DNA of 64,000 nt from positions 1 to 64,000 of the forward strand of contig JAGWMZ010000003.1 in assembly GCA_028871475.1 (NCBI GenBank), read 5' to 3'. A program made the position numbers and the translations under genes. Of this stretch, positions 1-11,858 are shown in pieces (position 1 is the first letter of the stretch; each line of letters opens with the position of its first letter). The notes beneath the pieces are model-generated. The model did no database searches. It was given only the letters and a program-made list of their open reading frames with translations, and had not been told where the DNA came from. Origin of the DNA: Sphingomonadales bacterium (GTDB lineage Bacteria > Pseudomonadota > Alphaproteobacteria > Sphingomonadales > Sphingomonadaceae).

Positions 1-2
1 AA

Positions 3-116
3 AACTTCTTCTGCAAGCTCAAAACATTCCGGCGTATCGCCACCCGCTATGAGAAAACTGACCAAAGCTACCGAGCTATGATCAATATCGCCGCGCTGAA
101 GATTGCCATGCGCTAA
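3..116 (+). pseudogene. IS5-family transposase, C-terminal fragment
   Basis: An open frame enters from the left edge and stops at TAA 114-116. It reads NFFCKLKTFRRIATRYEKTD and ends ALKIAMR, which is the typical C-terminal tail of IS5-type DDE transposases (FRRIATRY-[DE]KT). Only 37 codons are inside the window, so it cannot be told whether the element continues intact to the left. The following 117-367 holds no gene and is clearly more AT-rich than the rest of the window, especially 236-345, which fits the flank of an insertion. I could not define the terminal inverted repeat. Confidence 0.8.
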
Positions 117-367
117 ATGTCCACAAGCCTTAGAAGGTGTACAGAAAAGGTTGCTCACAAGACGCAGTCGTCATACCCCGACCATCGTCTTACGACCATG
201 ACCTTGGTACTATTTAAAGGCGGCGCAGAACTTTTCCTCCATCAACGGAATTTTATGAATATGCTCTTCATGCAATGATTTAGAATTTTAAAAATAAAAT
301 CCCTTTATGCAAAAAATCAATTCGATCAAGACAACGACAAAAGGTTGTTTCCGAAATCTTCCGCCGC

Positions 368-3337
368 CTATTTGTGTGCTTTGGCCAACAAGTCAGCCAC
401 CGTGTACGGGCGGCCATTCGCAACAACGTCACGCACCTTGAAGATGGCGGTAATGTCTTTGCGCGGGTCTCCATCGATGAGCGCAATGTCAGCCAGTTTG
501 CCCGGCTCCAGCGTGCCGGCATCCAGGTTCAGCGCCTTGGCGGCGTTGACCGTGGCGGTTTGCAAAGCCTCGAAGGGCGTGAACCCGGCACGGACATAGG
601 AAGCGATTTCACCGTCCAGATTGGGGGCGATCATCGTATCGGTGCCCGCCACCACAAGCGTCCCGGCGTCGCGCAAGGCCTTGAGGCCCGCCAGTTGCCC
701 CGCCTGCATACCCATCAAGACGGGGGGCAAATTCTCCCCCTCGGTTACGGTCTTTTGCGCCCATTGGGGATAGAAGGCCAGCCGCGGATCCTTGCGCAAT
801 TCAGGATGCTGATCCAGCAGGATATCAAGCGCGCCAAAATTGGTCGGGGTCAGCGTCCGCCCGCTACGCCCGAAGAGTTGAATGACATCCTCATAGACAC
901 GCCCTTGCGGTCCTTGCTTGGGTGAAAAACCACGGCGGCTGGTGGCGCCCAGATGCTCGGTGTTGTCGACCCCGGTATAGGCGGCCGGGAAAATTTCATG
1001 CGTGGCCACCGGGACGCCCATCTGATGGGCCACCTCGACAATGCGCCGCTGTTGCAGATCGGGCATGCGCACATAGCTCTTGACCAGATCATAGTGCAGC
1101 GCCCGCGCCCGGTCGAGTTCGCGTTCCAGATGCGCCGGGCCATTGACCGCGACGCCCATGCGATAGAACACCCTTCGCCATTCCAGCAGGGGTCCGGTCG
1201 TGTAGATACGCGGACCGATCCGCACCCCCGCCTCGCTGGCCTCACGGTCCTCGACGCCGTCATAGGGCTGGTTGCCGGGATCGCGCACCGTGGTGATGCC
1301 ATAAGACAACCATGCCAGATGCAGATTGGCGCCAAAATCCTTCTGCACATGGGCATGGTGCTCGATCAGTCCCGGAATGGCGGTCAGGCCGCTGCCGTCG
1401 ATGACCTTGTCGGCCCCCGCATGCAGCCTGGGATCGTGATCCTGCACCGCGACGATGCGGTTGCCCTCGATCACGATGTCCTTGTTGAGCTGTGTGGCAT
1501 CATGCACGGCATCAACAAGATGGCCGGCGTGAATGACGATGCGGGTCTTGGGAATATCGAGACGATAGGTAAAGTCGAGCGGCACGTCACGCGTCTCGCC
1601 GCTCTCCACATCGACGATCTTGAGCTTGTCCGCCGCCTGATAGAGAACGCGGCGAGAATCTCCGCTCCATGTGGGGTAATAGGAAATTTCGGAACTGTAC
1701 GAACGCTCCGGCCCCATGCGTGAGGCATCCTTGCCCACCGGCCAGACCTTGAGCAAGCCATCCTGGATGGCCGCCATTTTCTGCCCATCGGGCGACCATA
1801 CCGGCCCGCCGCCGCCCCGCGTGTCCAGCGAGGTGACCGGATCGGCATCGCGCCAGAAAGGCGCGCCCTTGCCATCAGAGGGCACCACCCAGATCTGATT
1901 GCGCCCTTCGCGGAAACTGGCAGAGAAGGCTTTCGACAGGGCAACAGCGACATAACGGCCGTCCGGCGACCAGGTCGGCTTGCCTGGCTGGGCCAGAGAG
2001 GGTTGCAAACGCGTCACCACCCCGCTCGCCACATCGACGGTTTCCAGACCGGCCACCCCCCAGCGGCCATCGACGTCGAGAAAGGCGATCCGCGTCCCGT
2101 CGGGCGACCATGCCGCGCCCAGCGGCTGGGTGTCGATGTTGGTGATCTGGCGATCCTTGCCGGTGGCCATGTCGCGCACCCACAATTGCAGCAAGCCGCC
2201 GCCCTTGTCGGAACTGTAGGCGAGGAATTTGCCGTCAGGTGACCAGGCCGCATCGGCTTCCAGCGCCGCATCATGGGTTAGCTGCTCAGGCTTGCCTCCC
2301 TGCGAAGACACCACCCAGAGATCGCCAAGCGCCGTGAAGGCGATCCGCTGGCCATCGGGCGACAAGGTGGGATGGCCAATCCCCAGAACCCGGCGCGGCT
2401 GGGTGGAGGTGAAATCGCGGCGGGCGCGGGTGTATTCGCTTTTGGTCGCTTCCAGCCGCGCGGTGAAGGGCACGGTGGTCACGCTGCTGCCCTTGCGATG
2501 GCGGATCAGCCCATCGGAGATGTAATAGGCATCCTCTCCCTGCCAACGAAGGGGAAAGGGAAAGACATTTTCCCCGCCACTGACCAGCTTGCCATCGATA
2601 TCGAGATGGCTGCCGGCGCGATCCAGCACCACATAGGCCAGCTTGCCTGCGCCAAGCGAGGGCGCGTCATAGCGCGCGCCGGCTGGAGCGATAGCGAGCG
2701 GGGTCACCTCCCCGCCCGCGGACGGCACGCTGTAAATGCCGTTTTGGCCGCCTTGGGTGGAGGAGAAGGCGATGGTCTTGCCATCCGTGCTCCAAGCAGG
2801 TGCGCGATCCTCACGCGGGCCCTTGGTGATCTGGCGCAAGGCACCATCGGCAATGTCCAGAGCCCAGATGTCATAGCTGCCCGCTCGATCCGATGCGAAG
2901 GCAATGGTCTTGCCATCGGGCGACCATGCCGGATCACGGTCGTCATCCTCGCTATGCGTCAGTCGGTGGGCATCACTGCCATCCGGGCGCGCCATCCACA
3001 GATCATAATCGCCGTCACGATAGGCATAATAAGCCAGATGCCTGCCATCGGGCGACCAGACGGGAAGATGGGCATCATTGAAATAATCGGTGATGCGCCG
3101 GGCCGCGCCCCCCTTGCTCGACACCACCCAGAGGCTGCCTTGCAGATCGAACGCCAGCCATTGCCCGTCCGGCGATACGGACACCGAATAGGACGTGCCG
3201 GCATGGACATCGAAGGCCACCGTCCGCCCCGCTCCCGGCGGCGGCGGATTGGCGGGAGCCGCATGCGCCGCAACGCTGGAGAGCGCCAGAGCGAGCATCG
3301 ATATGGCCCGGGCAACACATGACATTCCGGCTTTCAT
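368..3337 (-). CDS. Secreted beta-propeller (PD40) amidohydrolase
   Basis: About 989 residues. The start at 3337 is chosen because GGAG lies 9 nt upstream and a signal peptide (MKAGMSCVARAISMLALALS, ending AHA) follows; an earlier in-frame ATG at 3391 has no such support. The N-terminal two thirds carry many TolB-like PD40 repeats with the core WSPDG (for example near residues 90, 130, 180 and 225). The C-terminal third is an amidohydrolase: HAH metal motif in EHHAHVQKD, a candidate bridging Lys in YDLVKSYVR, and later His and Asp in ATHEIF and GTDTMIAP. Such fusions are probably periplasmic and act on peptides or cyclic amides; the substrate is unknown. It lies about 100 bp downstream of the TonB receptor on the same strand and is probably co-transcribed, suggesting it handles the imported compound. 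Confidence 0.85.
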   Translation of the reverse strand: MKAGMSCVARAISMLALALSSVAAHAAPANPPPPGAGRTVAFDVHAGTSYSVSVSPDGQWLAFDLQGSLWVVSSKGGAARRITDYFNDAHLPVWSPDGRHLAYYAYRDGDYDLWMARPDGSDAHRLTHSEDDDRDPAWSPDGKTIAFASDRAGSYDIWALDIADGALRQITKGPREDRAPAWSTDGKTIAFSSTQGGQNGIYSVPSAGGEVTPLAIAPAGARYDAPSLGAGKLAYVVLDRAGSHLDIDGKLVSGGENVFPFPLRWQGEDAYYISDGLIRHRKGSSVTTVPFTARLEATKSEYTRARRDFTSTQPRRVLGIGHPTLSPDGQRIAFTALGDLWVVSSQGGKPEQLTHDAALEADAAWSPDGKFLAYSSDKGGGLLQLWVRDMATGKDRQITNIDTQPLGAAWSPDGTRIAFLDVDGRWGVAGLETVDVASGVVTRLQPSLAQPGKPTWSPDGRYVAVALSKAFSASFREGRNQIWVVPSDGKGAPFWRDADPVTSLDTRGGGGPVWSPDGQKMAAIQDGLLKVWPVGKDASRMGPERSYSSEISYYPTWSGDSRRVLYQAADKLKIVDVESGETRDVPLDFTYRLDIPKTRIVIHAGHLVDAVHDATQLNKDIVIEGNRIVAVQDHDPRLHAGADKVIDGSGLTAIPGLIEHHAHVQKDFGANLHLAWLSYGITTVRDPGNQPYDGVEDREASEAGVRIGPRIYTTGPLLEWRRVFYRMGVAVNGPAHLERELDRARALHYDLVKSYVRMPDLQQRRIVEVAHQMGVPVATHEIFPAAYTGVDNTEHLGATSRRGFSPKQGPQGRVYEDVIQLFGRSGRTLTPTNFGALDILLDQHPELRKDPRLAFYPQWAQKTVTEGENLPPVLMGMQAGQLAGLKALRDAGTLVVAGTDTMIAPNLDGEIASYVRAGFTPFEALQTATVNAAKALNLDAGTLEPGKLADIALIDGDPRKDITAIFKVRDVVANGRPYTVADLLAKAHK

Positions 3338-3436
3338 GCTTAATTCTCCGATGGGCTGGGCAACGCAGGATGGTTGTCGCGCCAGCGTCATGTTCAGGAT
3401 GGTCTGGGCGAGAGGGATGGTCCGAACCTTCGCCGA

Positions 3437-6205
<2,769 letters not shown>

Positions 6206-6426
6206 GACAAATGCCCCCTGACATGTCGCTGACGCACCGGGCGACCATAGGGTCCGCCAGGTGCTGTTCATCCGGTGAGACGAAGCAGCAGCGGCAGTCC
6301 GCCAGAGGGCAAAGGGGGGCATTTGACTTAGAGGGGCTGGCGGGGAAGCTGGTTAGGCTCGCGCGCCGAAACACGAGAACAATGGGAAAGCATGTCCTGG
6401 TCGGTCACCGTCATCGGGGGGCGCCA

Positions 6427-7041
6427 ATGGAGGATCTTCATGCCAAGCTGGAATGGTTCGAGACGCATATCCTTCCGCACACGCCTGTTTTGCGGTCACG
6501 GCTGAGGCGGCTGAAAAGTGGTTCGGACGATCTGGAGGACCTCGTCTCCGAAGTGCTGACACGCGCCTACGCCAATGCGCGCTGGCAGCAGGTGGAAAAT
6601 GGGCGTGCCTATCTCTTCACCATCGCCCGCAATCTGCTGGTGGACAGCGCAAGGCGGCAAAAGGTGGTGGCCTTCGACACGATCATCGAGTTCGAGGCCT
6701 TGCAAAGCAGCTATGATCTCTCCGCCCACCTGTGCGCCCGCGACCAGTTGCGCCGCTTGCAGCCGGTGCTCGATGCCTTGCCCACGCAGGCCCGCCGCGT
6801 TTTCGTGGCCAGGCGTCTGCATGAAAAGTCGATGGGGCAGATAGCGGAAGAGATGGAACTGTCCGTCTCTACAGTTGAAAAACACTTGGGCGTTGCCCTC
6901 GCCACCTTTATGAGAGCACTCGCCCAGCAGGAACAAGAGGTCACCAGCGTTGGAAAGCAGCCCGACAGCGCCGCTTCAGAAGCACGAGACGGAGGCCATT
7001 CGCCATCTGCTCGCGCTCGAGAATGGCGCCAGCGAAGCTGA
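6427..7041 (+). CDS. ECF RNA polymerase sigma factor, FecI type
   Basis: 204 residues from the ATG at 6427, which has GGGGGG directly upstream; the frame is open from 6211 but lacks a ribosome site there. Region 2 reads DLEDLVSEVLTRAYANA and AYLFTIARNLLVDSAR. Region 4 reads LPTQARRVFVARRLHEKS followed by the helix-turn-helix QIAEEMELSVSTVEKH. This is the FecI-like pattern. Its 3' end overlaps the FecR gene by 92 bp in another frame, so the two are translationally linked. It should direct transcription of the divergent STN receptor and amidohydrolase. The last 30 residues after the HTH are low-complexity and may only exist because of the overlap. Confidence 0.92.
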   Translation: MEDLHAKLEWFETHILPHTPVLRSRLRRLKSGSDDLEDLVSEVLTRAYANARWQQVENGRAYLFTIARNLLVDSARRQKVVAFDTIIEFEALQSSYDLSAHLCARDQLRRLQPVLDALPTQARRVFVARRLHEKSMGQIAEEMELSVSTVEKHLGVALATFMRALAQQEQEVTSVGKQPDSAASEARDGGHSPSARAREWRQRS

Positions 7042-7927
7042 GCGCGCGCAGGCCGAGCGCTGGATCGCGGCCTCGCCGGCCCATGCGGTGGCTTTCGCGC
7101 AGGCCCGGGCGGCATGGCGCGCAACGGCCGAGCTCGATGCGGAACCGGAGGTGGGCAGCTGCGACATCGCCCCTGCTTTCGCGCACAGCAGTCGACGCGG
7201 CGTTTTGCTGGGGGCTGCCGGGGCGCTGGGGATGGCCCTTGCCGCAATGGCTGGCTTCCGGCTGTGGCGCGACCGACAGTTGCACACCACAGGCATCGGC
7301 GAAACGCGGGACCTGTCATTGCCAGACGGTTCGCATGTCGCGCTAAACTCCGACAGCGCGCTCGAAGTGGCCTACACCCCGCAACGCCGCCTGCTGAAAC
7401 TCAGACGTGGCGAGGCTTTCTTCGACGTCGCCCATAACCCCGCCCGCCCCTTCGACGTGGAAGTGGGCGACACAACGCTGCGTGCGCTGGGCACCGCCTT
7501 CAATGTGCGCGATCGGGGCGCGGTGGTCGAATTGACCGTGGCGCATGGCGTGGTCGGCGTGCGCGAGGGACTGTCGGCGCTGCACAAAGTGCCGGCGGGC
7601 AATTTTGCGATCATCCATCCCGGTGCGGTGGCCGTGGCGGCCTATGATGCGGCGGGCCTGTCGCAAAAGACCGCCTGGCGCGAGCATACGATCGAGCTGA
7701 ACGGCAGTTCGCTGGCGCAGGCGGTGGAGGAGTTCAACCGCTATCGCGTCTCGCCTATCGTGATCGGGGACCAACGGGTCGCAGCGCTGCGCGTGGGCGG
7801 CAGATTCCAGACCGATGAATCCGGGCTGTTTATCGAAAGCGTGGAACAATCCATGCCGGTGCGCGCGATGAAGGACAGCGATGGCGGTGTCCTGCTGCTC
7901 TATTCCGACGAGGTCTCGGCCCAATAA
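6950..7927 (+). CDS. FecR-family anti-sigma factor / signal transducer
   Basis: 325 residues starting at TTG 6950, with AAGAGG 9 nt upstream. The N-terminal 75 residues form the cytoplasmic FecR N-domain (RHLLALENGASEAERAQAERW, ASPAHAVAFAQARAAW). One membrane helix lies at about 83-105 after twin Arg (RRGVLLGAAGALGMALAAMA). The periplasmic FecR domain follows, with ETRDLSLPDGSHVALNSDS and LRRGEAFFDVAHNPARPFDV, then a C-terminal STN-like partner domain (SLAQAVEEFNRYR). It holds the upstream sigma factor inactive until the receptor signals. The receptor, sigma factor and FecR form a complete three-part set. Confidence 0.93.
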   Translation: MESSPTAPLQKHETEAIRHLLALENGASEAERAQAERWIAASPAHAVAFAQARAAWRATAELDAEPEVGSCDIAPAFAHSSRRGVLLGAAGALGMALAAMAGFRLWRDRQLHTTGIGETRDLSLPDGSHVALNSDSALEVAYTPQRRLLKLRRGEAFFDVAHNPARPFDVEVGDTTLRALGTAFNVRDRGAVVELTVAHGVVGVREGLSALHKVPAGNFAIIHPGAVAVAAYDAAGLSQKTAWREHTIELNGSSLAQAVEEFNRYRVSPIVIGDQRVAALRVGGRFQTDESGLFIESVEQSMPVRAMKDSDGGVLLLYSDEVSAQ

Positions 7928-8058
7928 ACCAAAGCTGACCGGCAGGCATGGCTGATTGTTAACGTTTGAGGCGAGCGGTGGCGAAGCTTTTGTCACATTG
8001 CCCATCGTCAGGAACAAAGCGACATAATGCCACATCGGAGCATCCGCTCGCCCCCTCC

Positions 8059-8516
8059 TCAGCGCGGCACCGCCGCGCTTTGGTTCACGGTAAAGCCTGT
8101 TTCGACCCTGGGCAGGCCCTGGCCGGGCTGTCCGCCGCCCAGGCTGAGCGTGTAGCGCCCGGCAAGAGCCGAGCGCCCCCCTCAGGGTCAACGCTGCTCA
8201 GATCGCGCGGCGACAGATCAAAGCTGGCGGCAAGGCCGATGGGCTCGGGGAAATTGGTGGTGGGCACCGGGCCAAAGGCGCCATGCAGACTCTCGGTCCA
8301 CCAGTTGCAGGCCGGAATGCCAAGGCGGCGAATGGCGGGCGCCACATTGACCAGCTGCGCGATCTTCTCATCCACCGTCAGCTTGGAAACAGTCGCGGTC
8401 GCCAGTTGCTCGGCCAGATCAAACGGTGGCGCCGCCGCCTAGGCCGAGGCCGCGCAAAGGGCAGCAGCAGGAACAAGCGCGCGCAAATAGCGTCGGGCCG
8501 CTGGCGATGCTTTCAT
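8059..8516 (-). pseudogene. Decayed GH3 beta-glucosidase/xylosidase (amber stop plus large internal deletion)
   Basis: Reading from ATG 8516 there is a signal peptide (MKASPAARRYLRALVPAAAL, then CAASA), then an in-frame TAG at 8439-8441. The same frame goes on with a GH3 N-terminus: LTVDEKIAQLVNVAPAI, LGIPACNWWTESLHGAFG, FPEPIGLAASFD. Soon after SFD the frame loses homology, and a different frame reads LAGRYTLSLGGGQPGQGL and ends GFTVNQSAAVPR at TGA 8059-8061, which resembles the extreme C-terminus of the same family. Thus most of a gene of roughly 2 kb is missing. The amber is one change from CAG. It lies next to the GH27 gene in the same direction and was probably part of the same glycoside-degrading locus. 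Confidence 0.85.
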
Positions 8517-8844
8517 TCAGAACTCTCCATGAAACAAACACTTGCAGCTTCATACCGGCTGCAGATCCTATTCAACATTGTCTGGGTCAGATCGCGACGC
8601 TTCCGATCTCTCGTTACGCCTGACGAGGGGCCGTGGCGGCTGTCAGCGCACTGCCGATGCAGCAAAACGCCAACGCCGACAAAGCGCCAGCAGCCTGCCG
8701 TTTCATCAGCCGAAATCCATTCGGAAACGCTGCCTTTTGTATCTGCTATAATACCCGCTCCCCTGGCGTTCCCCAAGACCCAGCAGGTTTGACCCGCCTT
8801 GTTATGCCCATGGTGTAGCGCGCAGAGGCAGCGCACTACTCCCG
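8517..8844. other. Intergenic stretch without recognisable gene
   Basis: 328 bp between the GH3 remnant start and the GH27 stop. It should hold the old GH3 promoter and any GH27 terminator. I see no convincing ORF, hairpin with T-tract or repeat here. Confidence 0.6.
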
Positions 8845-10227
8845 TTACGCGGCGCGAAGCCGGTAAAGGCCCGAGCCATGCGCCGGCAATCTTGTCACCA
8901 CGCGCCCTTCTACGACGCCCAGCTCGCGCCCGGCCCAAAGATCACGCAGCGCCGCCCTGCCCGTCATCCCCAGTTCGCCAAGCGGGCAAGCAACCTCCAG
9001 CGGGGCGTTCGAGGTGTTGAACAGCGCAAGATAACGGTCCTGCCCGCCCTGGGCCTGTGCCGTCCAGACGCGGGTGTTATCGGCCAGAAAAAGGGGGCGG
9101 TTCCCCATCGAGTGCTGGTTGACCGCCAGCACCTCGCGGTTGGTGAGCAGCGCGAGGGTCGCGGCGTCAAGTTTGCGCAGATCGCCCCCCATGATGAGCG
9201 GGGAACGGGCAATCGCCCAAAGGCTCATCAGCGTCTGCTGTTCATCGGGCGTGAAGCGGCTGGTTCGCTGGCCAATGGCAAGGGTGCCCAGCGGCAGCAT
9301 GTCCGCATCGGGCCAGGAACCGGGCCCCGCGAAGGTCGACCAGTTCTCGAGCCGGGTAAACTGGGCATAAAGTTGCGCCCATTCATCCCAGAAATCGTCG
9401 GAAATTCGCCACATTTGCGCATGGCGGCGCACATCCTCTCCGCGCGGCACCGGCGTTTCTCCCGGCGAGAGGCTGAGGATGATGGGCCGGCCGCAACGCG
9501 CGATCGCCCTGGCCGCCGCCGCGATTTCCGGCGCATGGGCATCATAGGGACGGCTCATGTCATCCATCTTGACAAAGTCGACACCCCAGGAGGCGTAAAG
9601 CCGGAAAATTCCGTCGTAATAGTCCTGGGCGCCGGGCTTGGTCATGTCGATGCCGTACATGTCCGGGTTCCACGGACAGATGCTCGCGGTGTTGGCAATA
9701 TCGCGGGCCCGTACCGACGCGCCGAGCACTGGCAGGTTCTGCTCGACGGCGAGCCGCGGGATGCCGCGCATGACGTGAATGCCGAAACGCAGCCCCATGG
9801 CATGCACTTTGGCGGCAAGGGGCGCAAAACCCCTGCCGCCCTGCGACGAGGGGAAGCGGTTGGGCGCGGGGATCAGCCGGCCATGGTCATCGAGCGCGGG
9901 CACCGGATGGGCATTGTAAGTGTAGCTTTTCGCCTCGGGCTCATACCACTGGATGTCGACGGTGAAGATGTCATAACCGAAGGGCAGCAGTTTTTCGCGC
10001 ATGATCGCCGCGGTTTTGAGAGCCTGATCCTCGGTGATGGTGCCGGCAAAACTGTTCCACGAATTCCACCCCATGGGTGGACGCGGGGCGAGACTGGCCC
10101 CCGGGGCCGGCGCGAGATGCTCGGGCGCCCCGGCAAGCGGCAGCGAGGTGGCCCCCTTTGCCGCAGTGCCGGCAAGCGGCAGGGCGGCGCCCCCGATCAG
10201 CGCGGCGCGGCGTGACATGTCCTTCAT
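8845..10227 (-). CDS. Alpha-galactosidase, glycoside hydrolase family 27
   Basis: 460 residues; ATG 10227 has GAGG 8 nt upstream. A Tat-like signal (SRRAALIGGAALPLAG) implies export. The TIM barrel opens with the family signature PPMGWNSWNSF (about residues 50-60). The nucleophile is predicted at Asp222 in DFVKMDD and the acid/base at Asp277 or Asp278 in MWRISDDFWD. IARSPLIMGGDL and a C-terminal beta domain follow, ending SGLYRLRAA. Family members cleave terminal alpha-galactose (or alpha-N-acetylgalactosamine) from oligosaccharides. It follows a decayed GH3 gene in the same orientation, so a once larger galactoside/xylan locus may have shrunk. Confidence 0.92.
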   Translation of the reverse strand: MKDMSRRAALIGGAALPLAGTAAKGATSLPLAGAPEHLAPAPGASLAPRPPMGWNSWNSFAGTITEDQALKTAAIMREKLLPFGYDIFTVDIQWYEPEAKSYTYNAHPVPALDDHGRLIPAPNRFPSSQGGRGFAPLAAKVHAMGLRFGIHVMRGIPRLAVEQNLPVLGASVRARDIANTASICPWNPDMYGIDMTKPGAQDYYDGIFRLYASWGVDFVKMDDMSRPYDAHAPEIAAAARAIARCGRPIILSLSPGETPVPRGEDVRRHAQMWRISDDFWDEWAQLYAQFTRLENWSTFAGPGSWPDADMLPLGTLAIGQRTSRFTPDEQQTLMSLWAIARSPLIMGGDLRKLDAATLALLTNREVLAVNQHSMGNRPLFLADNTRVWTAQAQGGQDRYLALFNTSNAPLEVACPLGELGMTGRAALRDLWAGRELGVVEGRVVTRLPAHGSGLYRLRAA

Positions 10228-10626
10228 ATCGTAATCCTCGTGAATGCTGTGATGATCCGCCCGGGCAAGGCGAAAATATATGGAACGCGCCGCGTTCTGA
10301 ACGGCTATGTGTTTCCGGGCGGGCGCGCGCTACTGTGTTGCCCGCGCCCGGCGTGTCCATGCCCCCCGTTCGGGATCCGGCCTGCCGATGGCCTTTTCGC
10401 ACTCGCATGATGGTTCAGGACTGTCGGTCATCGTTTCCTCACATCAATCACAAAGCACCTGCGGAACTAAGCATCCCGCCCGACATGATACAAGCTGGCG
10501 TTGCAAAACCGCCGCCAACCTCTCAGGGATCATTTTGGCCGCCAAACCATTTTCGGTTTCGGGTTCCCGCATGTTTCGGATAGGCGTCCACCATTCGCAT
10601 TGGCAATGCGGCTCAAAAGGGCAATC
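10228..10626. other. Divergent intergenic region, GH27 / membrane protein
   Basis: 399 bp between two divergent starts. It must carry both promoters. A GC-rich self-complementary stretch lies near 10313-10352. No gene, clear operator or riboswitch was recognised. Confidence 0.5.
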
Positions 10627-11838
10627 ATGATCGTCGCCATTTCCATTGCCGTTGCCCTCCTTTTCATCCTCGCGCTGACCTGCGGCGGCTTTGCCAAAAG
10701 CCCGGTGTGGCGGGCGACAGTCACCCCGCTGGCATCGATCATCGGGTCGGGATTCCTCATCTGCGGCCCTTTGCTGGCGCGCGAATTCGGGTCGGGCGCG
10801 ATCATCGCCATGGCCCTGCTGCTGCTCATCGCCTATGCCGCCGGGGCGGTGGTCCGCTACAACATCCTTCATGCCGAGAACCATGCGGCCACGCTCGATT
10901 TCCACGATCACCTTGCCTGGGTCATGCGCATCGCCCAGATCCTGCTGGCCATCGCCTATACTGTTTCAGTCGCCTATTATCTGAAACTGCTGGCTGAGTT
11001 TCTCCTCAAACCCTTCAATGGTCATATTGGCCATCATGCGCTGGTTTCAAACCTGCTGGTGACCGCGGTCATGATCGGCCTGACGCTGCTCACCATGTCG
11101 GGCGACCTGCGGCGGATCGAACATGCCGCCCATGCCAGCGTCTCAGTCAAAATCGGCCTTATCGCCGGGCTGCTCGCCGGGCTCGGCGTCTGGTGGGCAA
11201 CGTCGCCGGCCATCGGCCTGTCCATCCCCTCAATCAAGGCGACCTGGGCCAGCCTTCCGCTCCTGCTGGGCCTGCTCATCACGGTTCAGGGTTTCGAAAC
11301 CTCACGCTACCTGGGCGACAGCTATGACCAGCCCACCCGCGTTCGCACCATGCGGCTTGCGCAATGGATGTCCTCGGTCATCTACCTCGCCTTTCTGGCC
11401 ATGCTGACGCCGATCCTGGGGCCCGCGTCACGCGCGCAAGGCGTGGCAGGCATCTATGATCTGATGACCATGGTCACGCCGCTGCTGGGGCTTTTCGTGA
11501 TGGGTGCCGCCGTCACCAGCCAGCTGAGCGCGGCCATCGCGGATTCGATCGGGTCGGGTGGCCTCCTCGTCGAAGTGTCGCGCCGGAGGTTTTCCATTCG
11601 CGCCGCCTTTGTGATCGCCAGCGCCCTGTCGATCATGATCGTCTGGTTCACCAATCCGTTTGAGGTCATCGCCCTGTCGTCACGGGCCTTTGCCGCCTAT
11701 TACACGGCGCAGTCCGTCATTGCCATTTGGGTCTCGCGCCGCACCGGGGCCGGGGGATGGCTGATGCGCGCGGGCTTTGCGCTGGTGGGCCTCATCTGCC
11801 TGATTGCCACCCTCGTCGGCGCGCCTGCTGAGTCATGA
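10627..11838 (+). CDS. Polytopic inner-membrane protein, possible APC-superfamily permease
   Basis: 403 residues from ATG 10627, which has AAAAGGG 5 nt upstream; an ATG seven codons earlier is also possible. About 11 hydrophobic helices run through the whole chain. The segment ASIIGSGFLICGPLL near the N-terminus resembles the glycine-rich first broken helix of amino acid-polyamine-cation transporters, and QGFETSRYLGDSYD lies in a loop mid-protein. No enzymatic motif was seen. It stands alone, divergent from GH27 and convergent with the efflux operon, so context says little. Function is not assigned; the APC link is a weak impression from the pattern. Confidence 0.6.
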   Translation: MIVAISIAVALLFILALTCGGFAKSPVWRATVTPLASIIGSGFLICGPLLAREFGSGAIIAMALLLLIAYAAGAVVRYNILHAENHAATLDFHDHLAWVMRIAQILLAIAYTVSVAYYLKLLAEFLLKPFNGHIGHHALVSNLLVTAVMIGLTLLTMSGDLRRIEHAAHASVSVKIGLIAGLLAGLGVWWATSPAIGLSIPSIKATWASLPLLLGLLITVQGFETSRYLGDSYDQPTRVRTMRLAQWMSSVIYLAFLAMLTPILGPASRAQGVAGIYDLMTMVTPLLGLFVMGAAVTSQLSAAIADSIGSGGLLVEVSRRRFSIRAAFVIASALSIMIVWFTNPFEVIALSSRAFAAYYTAQSVIAIWVSRRTGAGGWLMRAGFALVGLICLIATLVGAPAES

Positions 11839-11858
11839 GCCCCGCCCCGGCCGGATGA

